A stretch of 64,000 nucleotides of DNA from Chlorops oryzae (taxonomy: Eukaryota > Arthropoda > Insecta > Diptera > Chloropidae), in assembly GCA_020466095.1 (NCBI GenBank), contig CM035807.1, forward strand, positions 7,140,240-7,204,239. Direction: 5' to 3'. Position 1 is the first letter of the stretch, and each line of letters begins with the position of its first letter. Positions 62,501 through 64,000 of the stretch are shown here, one piece after another. The notes below the pieces were generated by a model, which saw only the letters and a program-made list of their open reading frames with translations, was not told the origin of the DNA and ran no database searches. Position numbers and translations under genes: made by a program.

Positions 62501-64000
62501 AACAAAAAAATTTTAAAATAATAAAAAGAAAACAAAAACACTTTCGTCATCATAAATGTGCGATTCAATTTCGATTGTATTGTAAAAGAGCTACCAACAT
62601 GTTTATAACTACATATGCTTGCTTAGTTTAGAGTCTAAACTTTAGACTTGCTATCAACATTTGTTACAGCTGCTTTTATTGCAAGTAATGTTGAGGCAAT
62701 AAAAAATTGTTTTTGCAACTATTTGCAATTTTTTTTTTCAATTTTTCTTCAATTTTTTTTCCAATTTTTTCATTCCCAAAATCGTTGATTATTCTCGCTT
62801 GAGAGACGAAAGTTTCGATCGTAAACCATTAACGCAATGAGCAATAAATTCAAGCTACCAGTTAAGAGCAAATACAGTTGCTGACCATAAAACGTTCTCG
62901 AAAGATACGTCATAAAGTCATTCGACATAAATTGGGAACTCGAAAAAAAGAAGAAGAAGAAAGAAAAAAAACAAAGAGAAGTGAGGGTGGGGGTCTCAAA
63001 AAGCCTGCCGCTAATGCAATGTTTCCTTTGCACTTTGCGACCGTGTTTATGAGCGTTAGAGAGATCCACGTACGTACGTGTAGTACATTTTATATCACAA
63101 ATATGCGGATAGAACCGATAAAAGACGCAGTAAGATAGACGAATAGACACCATTAAACGCTGATTTCAAGTGTTTGTACTTGGCGCCGTAATGTACACTC
63201 GATCATAAAACTATAAAAAGCAAAAGCGAAGCGTCATCACACGACCGAACAGCCGAACAACCGAACAACTGAACAACCGTAATTTCATGTCGAATTACTT
63301 TTACTCGCTGAGTTATCTCCTCATAAGTACTTTTTTTTTTTTTATATTTTTAAACTGCGCTGCAGTAATTAGCTGCACAGGGAGCACAAAAAGTGAGCCC
63401 AATTTTTCTTTTCTTTCTTTTTTGTGTTTATTTTAAAAGAGAGTCTCGATTAGAAATCAAAGAAAGCTGAAAAAAAGTTGAAAAAGAAAGCAAAAGTTAG
63501 ACCAAATAAATGTGGTTATCGGGCTGAATTGTGTCTGTACACATTTTTCAAAGACAGGTAGGAACAAAATAAAATAAGAAGAGGGTATATTGAGCACTTA
63601 GAAGAGCTCTACAATTGATGGAGGATTATACAGGGTACAGAGAACATACTACCAAAAAACGCAAAGAAAGATAAAAATTATCTTCTTCTCCGTTCTATTT
63701 AGTTCCCGAAGGAACATTGCGCCACAAGATAAAAGTTATGGTAAAGAAAAATGGAATAAAAAATATCATAAACAAAAAAAATTTTTTTTAAATGTATACA
63801 GAACTATCAATCAGAATTTGAGTGTAAAAACCATAAAAAAAAATAAAAGAAACAAAATCTTTATATAAAGAAGTTTGAAAAAAATACCCTCCCTTGAATG
63901 AGTGTTCTTTCAGGCCTACCAATATCAGATCAAAGTCCCACACAATGACTTTTTGAGTACACAGCCCCTCAAAAAAAGTGGCATATCCAGGACCTCACTA
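59511..64000 (-). other. hth: hth intron, partial (continues right of the window)
   Basis: This stretch lies upstream of the first visible exon and ends TTTGCAG. I searched it by eye for the expected preceding Hth exon (ending near the residues before IRSQKP) and did not find it. It holds TGAC repeats (59927-59945), CCGAACA repeats (63243-63280), GCAACATG words (60828, 61190, 62119, 62598), a (GTC/TTC)n stretch near 62225 and poly-A/T runs. Confidence 0.75.

Noticed and set aside
59511..64000. Search for the preceding hth exon (first half of the HM domain)
   Set aside because: No block encoding the expected residues with AG/GT borders was seen, so the exon must lie outside the window.

Overview
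The window is AT-rich, intron-dominated DNA from a dipteran fly. It holds the central part of one gene, homothorax (hth), on the minus strand. The evidence is four short coding blocks with canonical AG/GT borders that join in frame into the known Hth/Meis protein: 59510-59460, 56414-56364, 47833-47648 and 1107-984. They encode the second half of the Meis/Hth (HM) domain, which contacts Extradenticle, followed by the Ser/Pro-rich linker before the homeodomain. The first exons lie beyond the right edge and the homeodomain exons beyond the left edge. The species cannot be fixed. The splicing, the long introns and the ATACATAC/CAACAA-type simple sequence fit a higher fly.

Layout from right to left, in the direction of transcription: a partial intron (64000-59511), a 51-nt exon, a 3.0-kb intron, a 51-nt exon, an 8.5-kb intron, the 186-nt HM exon, a 46.5-kb intron, the 124-nt linker exon, and a partial intron. 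At the HM exon the reading frame stays open past the 5' splice site for 24 more codons to a TAG at 47575-47573. This predicts a shorter protein without the homeodomain. The AT-rich tract after that stop (about 47.57 to 42.3 kb) could be its long 3' UTR.

Most of the rest is intronic and carries transposon remnants. The main ones are a hAT-type foldback element with an 8-bp target duplication (9643-10536), a TA-flanked element with two tRNA-like modules (13611-14713), a tRNA-derived SINE-like copy (about 43.92-44.11 kb), a pogo/Tigger-like subterminal repeat array (24.74-25.23 kb), a small hairpin MITE (51889-52022), a 0.6-kb GAGAG-rich dodecamer array (35.13-35.72 kb) and many microsatellites. 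A word family around GCAACATG / CATGTTGC is dispersed through the whole window at several times the frequency its base composition predicts, and no annotated feature explains it.

I found no second protein-coding gene, no convincing functional tRNA or rRNA, and no CRISPR. The other long open frames come from low-complexity DNA or lack gene-like features.
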